The notes below the pieces were generated by a model. The model saw only the letters and a list, made by a program, of their open reading frames with translations, was not told where the DNA came from and searched no databases. Of a DNA stretch of 64,000 nucleotides, positions 43,493-52,680 are shown piece by piece. The translations under genes were made by a program, and so were the position numbers. Origin of the DNA: AM-1111 sp046302135 (GTDB lineage Bacteria > Bacteroidota > Bacteroidia > B-17B0 > Aurantibacillaceae); contig JBKCIQ010000094.1 of the NCBI GenBank assembly GCA_046302135.1, positions 46,079-110,078 on the forward strand, written 5' to 3'. Position 1 is the stretch's first letter. Each line of letters starts with the position of its first letter.

Positions 43493-44662
43493 ATGTACGA
43501 GTTAAATGAAAACCAGGTACGTTTCATTGAGGAAGATCTTTTAAGGCGAGGGATCGAAATGAATTCTCTGAGGGAGGGAATCCTTGATCACGTTTGTTGC
43601 ATGATTGAAAATGAAATGAAGGATCAGGATGATTTCATGTTATTTTACGAATCCACAATAAAAAAATTCTACAAAAAAGAACTATCGGAAATAGAAAGAG
43701 AAACAAAAATGTTATTAACCTATAAAAATTACTACACTATGAAAAAAACGATGAAAATATCAGGATTAATCAGCAGTATTGGATTTATCCTTGGTGGACT
43801 ATTGAAGTTTTTACACCTACCGGGCGCTTCCGTAATGTTAATATTTGGTTTTGGAAGTTTTGCGTTATTTTTTCTTCCAATGATGATATTACTGAAATTC
43901 AATGAGCAAAAAAATTATCTAAACAAGGTCACAATGCTGTTAGGTTTAGTAGCCGGAAGTGGATCGGTTCTCGGAACACTATTTAAAATAATGCATTGGC
44001 CATATGCAAATATTATGATGAATTCTTCGTTTGTGATTTTTATCTCCTTATTCATTCCTATTTATTTTTTCTCAGGAATTAGAGATAAAGAAAAAAAGTT
44101 AAACGTTATTGTAAACACGGTACTTTTCATCAGTGTAGCAGGAATACTTTTCTCGATGTATAATTTAACAGGAAGCAGGAATTTTAATGCGTCAAATATT
44201 CAGGCAGATCAGTTTTTACTAAAAAATCTTGATTTAATAAAGGATAAAAAAACCATTCGAGTAGACTCTTCTAAAGATGAAAAGAAATTAGCAATTGAAA
44301 ATGCGATCAAACTTACTGATTATGTGATTGAGCAAATTAGAATACAAAGTGGTGATAGCGGAAAACCGGCCAGCTTTGAAGATATAAGCTTAAATAACAG
44401 TTTTGAAGTTTCGGGCAATGTATTGTTTCATATGCCCGCTGAAGAAAAAGACGCATATATTTATCAATTAAGAGCTGCATACAACAAAGTGGACAATTAT
44501 ATTCCCGAAAGATCAAATAAGATAATAAGGGACGATCTTCTTAATACAAACGGAGAAAATGAAAAGTGGGAAAATATTTTTTTCAGAAACAACACAGTTT
44601 CAATTAGCGTAAGAAAACTAAACCTCATAAAATTGAAACTAGAACTTATGATTTTGAACTGA
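43493..44662 (+). CDS. Membrane protein co-encoded with PadR; duplicated GldL-like motif
   Basis: A 389-residue protein of unknown function. Residues about 5-80 form a soluble helical domain (FIEEDLLRRGIEMNSLREGI, LDHVCCMIENEM) that recalls the HAAS/DUF1700 domains paired with PadR in other bacteria. Four or five membrane helices (about 90-225) contain the same motif twice, 60 residues apart: GFILGGLLKFLHLPGA (97-112) and GSVLGTLFKIMHWPYA (157-172), close to the first helix of gliding protein GldL. Residues about 230-389 are soluble and Lys/Asn-rich. The gene lies two bases after padR, so it is almost certainly the regulator's target. Confidence 0.72.
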   Translation: MYELNENQVRFIEEDLLRRGIEMNSLREGILDHVCCMIENEMKDQDDFMLFYESTIKKFYKKELSEIERETKMLLTYKNYYTMKKTMKISGLISSIGFILGGLLKFLHLPGASVMLIFGFGSFALFFLPMMILLKFNEQKNYLNKVTMLLGLVAGSGSVLGTLFKIMHWPYANIMMNSSFVIFISLFIPIYFFSGIRDKEKKLNVIVNTVLFISVAGILFSMYNLTGSRNFNASNIQADQFLLKNLDLIKDKKTIRVDSSKDEKKLAIENAIKLTDYVIEQIRIQSGDSGKPASFEDISLNNSFEVSGNVLFHMPAEEKDAYIYQLRAAYNKVDNYIPERSNKIIRDDLLNTNGENEKWENIFFRNNTVSISVRKLNLIKLKLELMILN

Positions 44663-44672
44663 AGTTACATAG

Positions 44673-45350
44673 TTATTCATCAAACATACCCGGTCTTTTC
44701 TTGCGGGTTCTTTCTACGGACTCATTCATTCTCCAATCTTCGATCTTCTTTTGATTACCGCTCAATAAAATATCCGGAACTTTCCATCCTTTATATTCTG
44801 CAGGTCTTGTGTAGACCGGTGGGGAAACTAAATTATCCTGGAACGAATCAAACAATGCGGACATTTCATCGTTTAAGACACCGGGTATTAATCTGACTAT
44901 ACTGTCACATAAAACGCAAGCGGCTAACTCTCCACCGCTAAGTACATAATTTCCAATAGATATTTCACGCGTTATAAAATGTTCTCTTACCCTTTCATCA
45001 ACACCTTTGTAGTGCCCACATAAAATTATAATGTTGCCAAGAGTAGATAGCTGATTGGAAATTCTTTGCTCTAACAACTCACCATCAGGGCTCATATAAA
45101 TTACTTCATCATAATTACGTTGAGCCTTTAGCATGCTGATGGCCTTGTCAATTGGTTCAATCATCATCACCATGCCTGCACCACCACCAAACTGATAATC
45201 ATCTACAGATTTATAATTATCACCTGTAAAATCTCTAAGATTTACGAAATTTATTTCTACAATTTTTTTTTCTTGTGCACGTCTTACAATTGAATGCTGT
45301 AGTGGAGAATAAAGTAATTCCGGAAGTACGGAAATAATATCAATTCGCAT
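44673..45350 (-). CDS. trmD: tRNA (guanine-N1-)-methyltransferase
   Basis: Methylates G37 next to the anticodon, preventing frameshifts. The 225 residues hold the SPOUT trefoil-knot motifs: MRIDIISVLPEL at the start, DYQFGGGAGMVMM, EVIYMSPDG, ILCGHYKGVDERV and EISIGNYVLSGGELAAC. Full length for Bacteroidota TrmD. It follows the large surface-protein gene by 13 bases, so it may be co-transcribed with it. Confidence 0.97.
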   Translation of the reverse strand: MRIDIISVLPELLYSPLQHSIVRRAQEKKIVEINFVNLRDFTGDNYKSVDDYQFGGGAGMVMMIEPIDKAISMLKAQRNYDEVIYMSPDGELLEQRISNQLSTLGNIIILCGHYKGVDERVREHFITREISIGNYVLSGGELAACVLCDSIVRLIPGVLNDEMSALFDSFQDNLVSPPVYTRPAEYKGWKVPDILLSGNQKKIEDWRMNESVERTRKKRPGMFDE

Positions 45351-45363
45351 TAAAATTTAAAGG

Positions 45364-48231
45364 CTATTTAATGACATTTACATGTCCGATGAAACTTCGT
45401 TTCTTATTTTCGCTATCTGTTATCTTTATCTGCCAAACGTACGTATCTATCTGAACAATTTCTGAACCAGTGTTGTTCATCTTTCCGTTCCAGCCCTCGT
45501 TAATATCGGTACCTCTGTAAACTAAATTACCCCAACGATCGAAAATATTCATTTCAAATGAAAGCAGGTTGGTGCCAACAGCATAAAAAATTTCATTTTT
45601 TCCGTCTCCGTTGGGGGTAAAAGTATTAGGAACATAGAGTGTCCAGTCAGGTTTTAAAATTACCGAGCTACAACTTGTATCACTACACCCGATTGCATTT
45701 TCAATACTCATACAAACCTGATAAGTACCTGGATCAAGGTATTCGTGACACGGATCCTCTTCGGTAGAGAAATTTCCATCTCCAAAATTCCAATTAATAG
45801 TATTGGAAACACCATTTGTAGAGTTATTTGTAAAGCAGAGAGAGAAATTGCCTAATTCTAACTGAGTGGTGGAAAGAAACAAAGCAGAAGGATTCGGAAG
45901 AACAATAATGGCAACAGTTTGGGTATCGGCACAAAAACCATTTGAACCTGCAACCGTATATGTGGTAGACGAATTAGGTGATTGTGATAGTGAGGCGCTC
46001 GTACTACCGCCTGGAAACCATATATAACTTACTGCACCGGAAGCGGTAACGGTTCCTAATTCACCGGGACAAATTGTATCATTTGCAGAAACTGTAATAT
46101 TAAAAGCAGGATAAACATTCACAGTTACCGTTGCATTTGCAGGAGGACAAGCACCTGAAGTTGAAACAGTAACAGTATAATTTGTAGTGGCGGTTGGTGA
46201 TGCAACAGGATTAAAAATATTACTTGCAGATAATCCCGTAGGAGGAGACCATGAATAAATTGAACCTCCACCTGCTGTTAACTGAACAGATTGACCAAGA
46301 CAAATGTTGGAATTTGGACTTATAGTAGGATTAATTTGTGTAATTACAAATACGGTAACTGTATCAGTTTGAAAACATCCATTGTTACCCACAGTTACTG
46401 TGTATTGCGTAGTAACGGTTGGTGATGCAGTTGGATTAGCAATTGCATTACTGCTTAAACCCGTTGCGGGCGTCCAACTAAACGATGTTCCTCCACTCGC
46501 ATTTAGTCCAACATTACCTCCTGTACAAATACTTACAGTCTGACCTGCATCAGCATTAGGAGCCGGGTTTATTGTAACCAAAGTTATTGCATTACAAACC
46601 GCACCTCCAGGCATATTAATGGTCACTGTGTAATTACCACTCATATTGGTTGTAGTATTTGGTATTGAAGGATTTTGAACATTTGAAGAAAACGAATTAG
46701 GTCCTGCCCAAGAATAACTTACTGCACCTGCAGTACTACATGTAAGATTCAATGTTTGTCCTTCACAAATCGGACCATTACTCGATGCTGAAGTTGTACA
46801 GGTTGCACAGGAAGGCGGAGCTTGGAATGTTGAATTGTTATTACAGAATGACGCTCCACTAAAAGTTGCTGTAACTGTACAGGAACTTCCGCTTGACGGT
46901 AGTCCTGTAAGAGTATATGTAAGAGGACTAGTAAAAGGAGCATTAAATGTCTGAGTTCCTCCACATGAGCTTGATACTGTCAATGTTCCTCCGCTAGGTT
47001 GATTTGTGAATGAAACGGAACCGGAAACATCAAAAGTGTTTGTTGACGGATCACATGGAGAAGGATTTGAAGAAACTGAAGTAATTGCACATAAACAAGA
47101 TGCCGGCGCAGTATAATTTGCAGAATTGGTACAGGATGCACTACTAAAAGTAGCTGTAACCGTGCAAGGCTGACCTGTTGAGGGTATGGAAGCAATTGTG
47201 TATGATAAAGGGCTTGTAAAAGGAGGATTGAATACCTGGCTACCTCCACAAGAACTGCTGACTGTTAAAATACCTGAGCTTGGTGGATTAGAAAAAGTAA
47301 CTGTTCCGGTTAGATCATATGTATTAAAGGTAGGGTTGCATGCTCCAGGAGTCGCTGTAACGGCTGAAATTGCACAAGGAACTACGTTGCAGGGTTGCGG
47401 TGAAGCAATTACAACAGAATAAGTACATAAAGGATCAGCTGAATAGCTTGCAGTAACCGTACAATTTCCTCCTGTGGCAGAAATGTTGGATAGTGTGTAG
47501 TTTGTTGAAGTTGCGAAAGGCGGATTGAGCGTAGTGGTGCCACCGCAACTGGAAGTAATAGTTAAGGTGCCCGAATTCGGAGGTGCGTAAGTCGAAATTG
47601 ACCCAGTAACGTTGAACGTATTGGTGGCGGTTTGGCATGGCCCTGGTGTGGCTGTCATACCAGTTATATTACATAGAATGTTGCAGTTGGTAGAACCGGC
47701 CCCCCCCTGTCCGGTGTTAGTTTGGTTGAAAACAATATTAGTGGCATTACCTCCAAAGTTTGTAATACAAACAATGTAATATTGGCCGGTAACTGCATTA
47801 GGTATCGTACATGTTTCTACGGCCTGAGCATCGTATGAACAATCCACCATGTTACCTGATGGGTAATTAGCAAATGGGTCTGTATTGTTTAGGCAACCGG
47901 GACTGCAATTTGAAGTAAGCTGAGCAGTACATGGAGCTGTTGGAGATGAAAAAGGTCCCCAACATACAAAGTCTATATCATCACCGGAGTTGGCCCCACC
48001 TATACTCATTGTAATGCTACCTGACGAACCAATTTGAAGGTAATACCATACAGGGTTCGGTTGGGTTGTAAGACAACCATAATCGGGACCAGATTGAGCG
48101 GTTTGACCAACAGGAGCCGGAAAATTGTACGTAGTTCCGGTACAAAAGGGACTTGCAGTATTACAATTGTTCTGAGCTTTAGTTGCAATTGCAACTAAGA
48201 TTAAAACAGAGTACAGAATGATTTTTTTCAT
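45364..48231 (-). CDS. Large secreted surface protein with PKD and CHU_C (T9SS type B) domains
   Basis: A 955-residue secreted protein counted from the ATG at 48231; the TTG 24 bases upstream overlaps the promoter. Signal peptide 1-20; a Cys-rich N-terminal domain (21-180); three tandem repeats of about 95 residues (about 185-480), each with SSCGGT, NPPF or NAPF and CTVTA; Ig-like units (about 485-775); a PKD domain with NWNFGDGN; and the C-terminal CHU_C domain (PNTFTPNGDGKNEIF, FDRWGNLVY) that directs type B T9SS export. It is probably an adhesin or matrix protein. A run of eight G lies at codons 175-178. Confidence 0.88.
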   Translation of the reverse strand: MKKIILYSVLILVAIATKAQNNCNTASPFCTGTTYNFPAPVGQTAQSGPDYGCLTTQPNPVWYYLQIGSSGSITMSIGGANSGDDIDFVCWGPFSSPTAPCTAQLTSNCSPGCLNNTDPFANYPSGNMVDCSYDAQAVETCTIPNAVTGQYYIVCITNFGGNATNIVFNQTNTGQGGAGSTNCNILCNITGMTATPGPCQTATNTFNVTGSISTYAPPNSGTLTITSSCGGTTTLNPPFATSTNYTLSNISATGGNCTVTASYSADPLCTYSVVIASPQPCNVVPCAISAVTATPGACNPTFNTYDLTGTVTFSNPPSSGILTVSSSCGGSQVFNPPFTSPLSYTIASIPSTGQPCTVTATFSSASCTNSANYTAPASCLCAITSVSSNPSPCDPSTNTFDVSGSVSFTNQPSGGTLTVSSSCGGTQTFNAPFTSPLTYTLTGLPSSGSSCTVTATFSGASFCNNNSTFQAPPSCATCTTSASSNGPICEGQTLNLTCSTAGAVSYSWAGPNSFSSNVQNPSIPNTTTNMSGNYTVTINMPGGAVCNAITLVTINPAPNADAGQTVSICTGGNVGLNASGGTSFSWTPATGLSSNAIANPTASPTVTTQYTVTVGNNGCFQTDTVTVFVITQINPTISPNSNICLGQSVQLTAGGGSIYSWSPPTGLSASNIFNPVASPTATTNYTVTVSTSGACPPANATVTVNVYPAFNITVSANDTICPGELGTVTASGAVSYIWFPGGSTSASLSQSPNSSTTYTVAGSNGFCADTQTVAIIVLPNPSALFLSTTQLELGNFSLCFTNNSTNGVSNTINWNFGDGNFSTEEDPCHEYLDPGTYQVCMSIENAIGCSDTSCSSVILKPDWTLYVPNTFTPNGDGKNEIFYAVGTNLLSFEMNIFDRWGNLVYRGTDINEGWNGKMNNTGSEIVQIDTYVWQIKITDSENKKRSFIGHVNVIK

Positions 48232-48252
48232 GCTGTAAAAGTGAAATTTTAT

Positions 48253-48282
48253 CAAATTTATAAATAATTATCTTTAATGCAA
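48253..48282 (-). promoter_or_regulatory. Promoter of the CHU_C surface-protein gene
   Basis: On the minus strand CTTG (near-TTTG, 48279-48282) is followed after about 18 bases by a perfect -7 box TAAATTTG (48253-48260). Predicted start is about 48246, giving a 15-base leader. Confidence 0.5.
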
Positions 48283-48353
48283 GATTTTAACATAAAAATC
48301 AGAATGTTGTAAAGAAAAAAATCTGAAAAATTCAAAACCAAAAAATCAAATTC

Positions 48354-49634
48354 ATGAAGTATTGTATTTCCGTGATTTTTAATTGTTTCTTGATTTTATT
48401 AGTTAGCTCATGCGCCAAGAGCCAAGAAGAAAACAAAAAAATTTTCCAAAGACTTGATTATTTGTGCATGGATAGTAAACTAAGAAAAATAATTGAAGTT
48501 GATAAAGACTTTGTAAGATTGAGGAGCTTCGATAATCAAAAGAATTCACTGCCCGAATTAACTATTTTCAATAATGAAATTCCACATTTTTTAGCACTAA
48601 CTAAAATTCTTACACCTGATTCAATTGAAAAAATACTGATAAAAAAAGGTAATAGAAATATTTTCCCCGAGGTGAAAATAAAAAAATCGGATTCAACAAA
48701 GAAAATAGGATTAAAAGGAAAGAGAATTGCAATTGATGCCGGTCATTTTGCAGGAAATATGTCTACCGCTAAAATTGAACAGAAATTTCTGGAATTTAAA
48801 ATTAAAAATTCGGCTGGTGATTCTGTATCAATTAGAATTGCCGAAGGCGTTTTAACCTGGCAAACCGCATACATTTTAAAATCTGCATTGGAAAAAGAAG
48901 GTGCAATTGTAATGATGACACGAGATTCAATTGACGCGACCTCGTTTGGCATAAGCTATTCAGAATGGTTTAAAACATATAAAGGCAGAATACTCGACAG
49001 TTTAAAAAATAATCAAGTTATTTCACAAGCAGAGCACAAGAAGCTTTCAAAATGCAACAGCAAAAAATTTTTCTGGGACTAATTTAGAGACTATGAGTTG
49101 GCTAATCGAGTAAAAAAAATCAACGCCTTTCAGCCTGACCTAACCATTATTATTCATTACAACGTTGATGAAAAAAATACAGACTGGAAAAAAACCACAG
49201 ACAAAAATTTTTCCATGTGTTTTATTGGTGGAGGAATGAGTATGGAAAATTTTGAAAAGCCTGGACATAAAATTAATTTTTTACGACTACTCTTATCTGA
49301 TGACCTAGATAATTCTGAAAGAATTTCAAAACTTACAGTTAATGAGTTTTCCAAAAACCTCAATATTAAAATAGCGCAGAGCCAAAATGCCGATTATTTG
49401 AAAGAGAAATGCGTGATAACCAATTCACCCGGGGTATTTTGCAGAAATCTTGCTTTGTGCAGAGGTGTAAATTCACCATTGGTATACGGAGAGTGTTTAT
49501 ATCAAGATAATTCAGAAGAGTGCATCAAACTGATGCAAACAGATAAAATTTTTTCCAACATTAAAACAAGTCAAAGAGTAAAAACAGTTGCTGATTGTTA
49601 TTTTAATGCAGCAAAAAAGTATTTTCAGGAATAG
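48354..49634 (+). pseudogene. N-acetylmuramoyl-L-alanine amidase interrupted by an in-frame stop
   Basis: Zinc amidase of the Amidase_3 type that would cleave the amide bond between MurNAc and the stem peptide. The frame runs for 427 codons with one internal TAA at codon 243 (49080-49082) and no frame change. Upstream part: lipoprotein-like signal with Cys20 in VSSCAK, His131 in AIDAGHFAG, and Glu164 in AEGVLTW. Downstream part: second zinc His268 in IIIHYN and catalytic Glu380 in YGECLY. The first 242 residues alone lack two of four active-site residues. The downstream half keeps good coding quality, so the stop is recent, a sequencing error, or read through. Confidence 0.82.
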
Positions 49635-49636
49635 AT

Positions 49637-50899
49637 CTAAAATCCACTCAAAATTAATTTTCTTAATTTTTCCAATGCTGTAATGGCAGTAATGTGAATA
49701 TTCCTTCCCCTATCATGAGAAAACACAAATCGTTCTGCAACAACATCGTTTTTATTTGCCCATGCAATCCAAACGGTTCCTACCGGTTTTTCTTTTGTAC
49801 CTCCTGATGGGCCTGCAATACCACTTACGGCAATTGAGTAATCAACATTAAATTTAATAATAGTAGATTTTGCCATTTGTTTAACGCAATCCTCACTTAC
49901 CGCACCTGAACTGGAGAAAACTTCACCGTGAACACCTAGTAGTTGTTGTTTAAATTCATTTTGATATGGAACAATACAGCCATTGAAATAGGCAGACGAG
50001 CCCGGAATTGAGGTAATAAGATGAGCCATATATCCGCCTGTACAACTTTCAGCAAGTGCGATTTTCTTGCCATTATTTCTTAGTGCTTCGCCCAACAATT
50101 CCTGAATTAAAGGTTGCTTTTCTCCATACTCTTCAATAGCCACGAAATATTCAGTGATAAGGGGCAGCAGCTGATCCCTTTTCTTAATAACCTTTTCTTT
50201 TACATCAGAAAAATTTTCTCCATATCCACTGAGGCGCAAACGAACAATTCCCGGGGCAGGCAAATAAGCCAATTTAATTCCTTCTACTGAAAGTGAATTT
50301 TCCCAATCTTCTAATATTTCAGCAAGGTAGCTTTCACCTATTCCTTGGGTATGAACAGTCATGTGAAAAATTGCTGGAAGTTTATACTCAGCTTTTATTT
50401 TAGGTATAATGTAATTTTCAACCATTGCCATGGCCTCATATGGAACTCCAGGAATACTAACAAATATCTTCCCGTTTTTATTAAACCACATACCCGGCGC
50501 TGTTCCATTAAAATTTCTTATTACATCACAATTTTCCGGAACTTCTGCCTGTTTCTTATTAATATCAGTGAGAACTCTACCCTTTCTTGCAAATATTTCA
50601 ACTACATCACTGAGTACTGTTTCGTTGAGAATTAGTTTTGATTGAAAAAAATCACAAAGCGTTTTTTTTGTAATGTCATCTTTTGTTGGTCCCAAACCTC
50701 CTGTTATGATAATTAAATCAGATCGAACATCAGCAGCATGAAGCGCTTCTAAAATAGCCGTTTCATCATCAGGTAATACAGAACTATAAGCAACTTTTAC
50801 GCCCGATAAATTTAATCGCTCCGCTATTCTGGCAGCGTTTGTATTGATTACCTGACCTATCAGCAATTCATCGCCTATACAAATTATCTCTGCGTTCAT
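49637..50899 (-). CDS. cinA: CinA-family nicotinamide-nucleotide amidohydrolase
   Basis: Repairs deamidated NMN in the NAD salvage cycle; many CinA proteins also have ADP-ribose pyrophosphatase activity. The 420 residues contain both halves: the N-terminal MoCF-like domain (about 1-170, IGDELLIGQVINTNAARIAE, TGGLGPTKDD) and the C-terminal CinA amidase domain (about 255-415, LAESCTGGYMAHLITSIPG, SGIAGPSGGT). Historically called competence-damage protein. It converges with the amidase, stops two bases apart. Confidence 0.95.
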   Translation of the reverse strand: MNAEIICIGDELLIGQVINTNAARIAERLNLSGVKVAYSSVLPDDETAILEALHAADVRSDLIIITGGLGPTKDDITKKTLCDFFQSKLILNETVLSDVVEIFARKGRVLTDINKKQAEVPENCDVIRNFNGTAPGMWFNKNGKIFVSIPGVPYEAMAMVENYIIPKIKAEYKLPAIFHMTVHTQGIGESYLAEILEDWENSLSVEGIKLAYLPAPGIVRLRLSGYGENFSDVKEKVIKKRDQLLPLITEYFVAIEEYGEKQPLIQELLGEALRNNGKKIALAESCTGGYMAHLITSIPGSSAYFNGCIVPYQNEFKQQLLGVHGEVFSSSGAVSEDCVKQMAKSTIIKFNVDYSIAVSGIAGPSGGTKEKPVGTVWIAWANKNDVVAERFVFSHDRGRNIHITAITALEKLRKLILSGF

Positions 50900-50950
50900 G
50901 ATTTAAATAATTTTTAAAAACAATTTAAGGGTAAAGATAAAAAATGATAT

Positions 50951-50958
50951 TATCTTTG
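50951..50958 (+). promoter_or_regulatory. Putative -7 box for the DUF4197-Nudix operon
   Basis: TATCTTTG is a perfect TAnnTTTG, 19 bases before the ATG at 50978; the predicted leader is about 13 bases. Confidence 0.45.
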
Positions 50959-50977
50959 ATTCATATAACTCAAACAC

Positions 50978-51754
50978 ATGAAAAGAAATTTTATACTACT
51001 ATCAGCATCTCTAGCTTTAACTATACTTATTGTGTCTTGCGGATCAACTGCCTCCGGCATTTTAAGTACCGTTAACAATACGTTAAATAATTCAACCGGA
51101 GGTAAAACAAACCAGGTTCCAGGATTAACTAACGATGAAATCATTTCCGGGCTAAAAGAAGCCTTGAGTGTTGGCGCCAATAACGCAGGAAGTATGTCTA
51201 GTAAGTTAGATGGTTTCTATAAAAACACCGAATTGTTTATACCATTCCCACAAGAAGCGATTAAGGTTAAAAATAAATTAAAAGACATAGGTTTTGAGGG
51301 CAAGATCAACGAGTTCGAGATGAGCCTTAACCGTGCGGCTGAAAAAGCTTGCGAACAAGCTGCGCCAATATTTGTGAATGCAGTAAAAAATATGACCGTA
51401 CAAGACGCTATGGGAATTCTAAAAGGAGGAGATACTGCAGCCACAAGCTTTTTAAGAAAAACTACTTCAAATGATTTAAAATCGAAATTCAGACCGGTTG
51501 TGAAAGATGCTATAGAAAAAGTTCAGGTTACAAAATATTGGGAACCACTTATTACGAAATATAACCAGGTAACTATGCTAACCGGAGGAGAGAAAGTAAA
51601 CCCTGATCTGAATGAATATGTTACAGAACGTGCAGTTCATGGAGTTTTTAAACTTGTTGCCTCGGAGGAGAAAAAAATCCGTAAAGATCCTGTAGCAAGG
51701 GTCACTGACATTCTTAAAAAAGTTTTCGGAAGTAAAGAGGCGCAAGGAAACTGA
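50978..51754 (+). CDS. DUF4197 lipoprotein
   Basis: A 258-residue lipoprotein with lipobox LIVSCGS (Cys21). The rest is mostly helical and follows the DUF4197 pattern: LTNDEIISGLKEALSVG, DGFYKNTELFIPFP, EFEMSLNRAAEKACEQA, YWEPLITKYNQV. DUF4197 proteins occur in the periplasm of many Proteobacteria and Bacteroidota and have no known role. It lies nine bases before a Nudix gene in the same direction. Confidence 0.88.
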   Translation: MKRNFILLSASLALTILIVSCGSTASGILSTVNNTLNNSTGGKTNQVPGLTNDEIISGLKEALSVGANNAGSMSSKLDGFYKNTELFIPFPQEAIKVKNKLKDIGFEGKINEFEMSLNRAAEKACEQAAPIFVNAVKNMTVQDAMGILKGGDTAATSFLRKTTSNDLKSKFRPVVKDAIEKVQVTKYWEPLITKYNQVTMLTGGEKVNPDLNEYVTERAVHGVFKLVASEEKKIRKDPVARVTDILKKVFGSKEAQGN

Positions 51755-51763
51755 TTTTTAAAC

Positions 51764-52405
51764 GTGCCTTTAGATTTTAAACATTTAGTTGATAAATTAA
51801 AAACGGTACTTTCTCAACAACTTCCCGGCTCAAAGGCACATGAAGAACTTATACCTAAGGGTAGGAAACTTTTATCTCCTAAATCAGGAAGAAATCAAGA
51901 AATAAAATTAGGTTCCGTTGCTATAATTTTATACATAAAGCATGATGATGTACATTTTATTTTAATTGAACGAACAAAATACGATGGAGTTCACAGTGGC
52001 CAAATAGCATTACCCGGTGGTAAAACAGACCCTGAAGACAAAGATAACTTTGACACTGCGATTAGAGAAACAGCAGAAGAAATAGGAATTCAATTAAAAC
52101 ACGAAAATGTTTTAGGATCATTAACCCCGCTCTTTATCCCACCAAGTAATTTTCTGGTAAGCCCCATTGTTTTTTATCTTGAAGAAATTCCATTTTTTAT
52201 ACAAAATAAAAAGGAGGTTGCTAAAATTATCGAATATCCTTTGACTAAATTTTTACACGAAAAAATATACGAAGGAGAATTTTATTCATCTTCTAATAAT
52301 CAATCCACTTTGGCTCCCTACTTTAGCATTGATGAAAATAAAATGTGGGGTGCAACCGCAATGATTCTTAACGAACTTAGGTGGATTATTAGAGAACTAA
52401 AGTGA
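51764..52405 (+). CDS. Nudix hydrolase, CoA-pyrophosphatase type
   Basis: Probably cleaves CoA or its derivatives to phosphopantetheine and 3',5'-ADP. The 213 residues carry the CoAse signature HSGQIALPGGK (about 85-95) followed by the Nudix box with the extra two residues typical of this group: GGKTDPED, then TAIRETAEEIGI. The start is a GTG nine bases after the DUF4197 stop; no in-frame ATG fits the conserved N-terminus better. Its stop overlaps by nine bases with a small convergent gene. Confidence 0.88.
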   Translation: MPLDFKHLVDKLKTVLSQQLPGSKAHEELIPKGRKLLSPKSGRNQEIKLGSVAIILYIKHDDVHFILIERTKYDGVHSGQIALPGGKTDPEDKDNFDTAIRETAEEIGIQLKHENVLGSLTPLFIPPSNFLVSPIVFYLEEIPFFIQNKKEVAKIIEYPLTKFLHEKIYEGEFYSSSNNQSTLAPYFSIDENKMWGATAMILNELRWIIRELK

Positions 52406-52585
52406 ACGTAGTTTCACTACAAGAAAAAGTAGAGACATAACCGCAAAAATAGAAAACAGGACCCATAAAACGCCCTTATAATTTTTTTTATTTACACCGC
52501 TGTCCTTCATATAAGCCCAAATTAAGAGCGAGGTGAAAGAAACAATAAAAAAAGCAATAAAAACAATGCGGCCTGTAGTAAACAT
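52397..52585 (-). CDS. Small two-helix membrane protein
   Basis: A 62-residue protein with two hydrophobic helices (about 5-25 and 39-58) and a short basic loop (KDSGVNKKNYKG) that would be cytoplasmic. No family assignment. It overlaps the end of the Nudix gene by nine bases in convergent orientation. A -7 box lies directly at its start (52593-52600), which supports expression. Small proteins of this size are easily miscalled, but codon content and topology are convincing. Confidence 0.62.
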   Translation of the reverse strand: MFTTGRIVFIAFFIVSFTSLLIWAYMKDSGVNKKNYKGVLWVLFSIFAVMSLLFLVVKLRSL

Positions 52586-52592
52586 ATTTTTA

Positions 52593-52600
52593 CAAAAATA
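52593..52600 (-). promoter_or_regulatory. -7 box abutting the small membrane-protein gene
   Basis: On the minus strand this is TATTTTTG, a perfect TAnnTTTG that ends seven bases before the ATG at 52585, so the mRNA may start at the start codon. Confidence 0.4.
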
Positions 52601-52665
52601 TTAAAATTGAATAAACCCAACTAACTAAGATTACAGTTAGTTTATAAATATTCACATTTGTATGC

Positions 52666-52673
52666 TAACTTTG
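52666..52673 (+). promoter_or_regulatory. -7 box abutting the long WG-repeat gene
   Basis: TAACTTTG is a perfect TAnnTTTG ending eight bases before the ATG at 52681; transcription would start at or one base before the ATG. Confidence 0.42.
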
Positions 52674-52680
52674 TTTTTAT

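Noticed and set aside
46749..47638. Several open frames in other frames of the surface-protein gene
   Set aside because: They follow from the repetitive Thr/Ser/Gly-rich codons of the real gene; their Leu/Gln/Val-rich translations are typical shadows.
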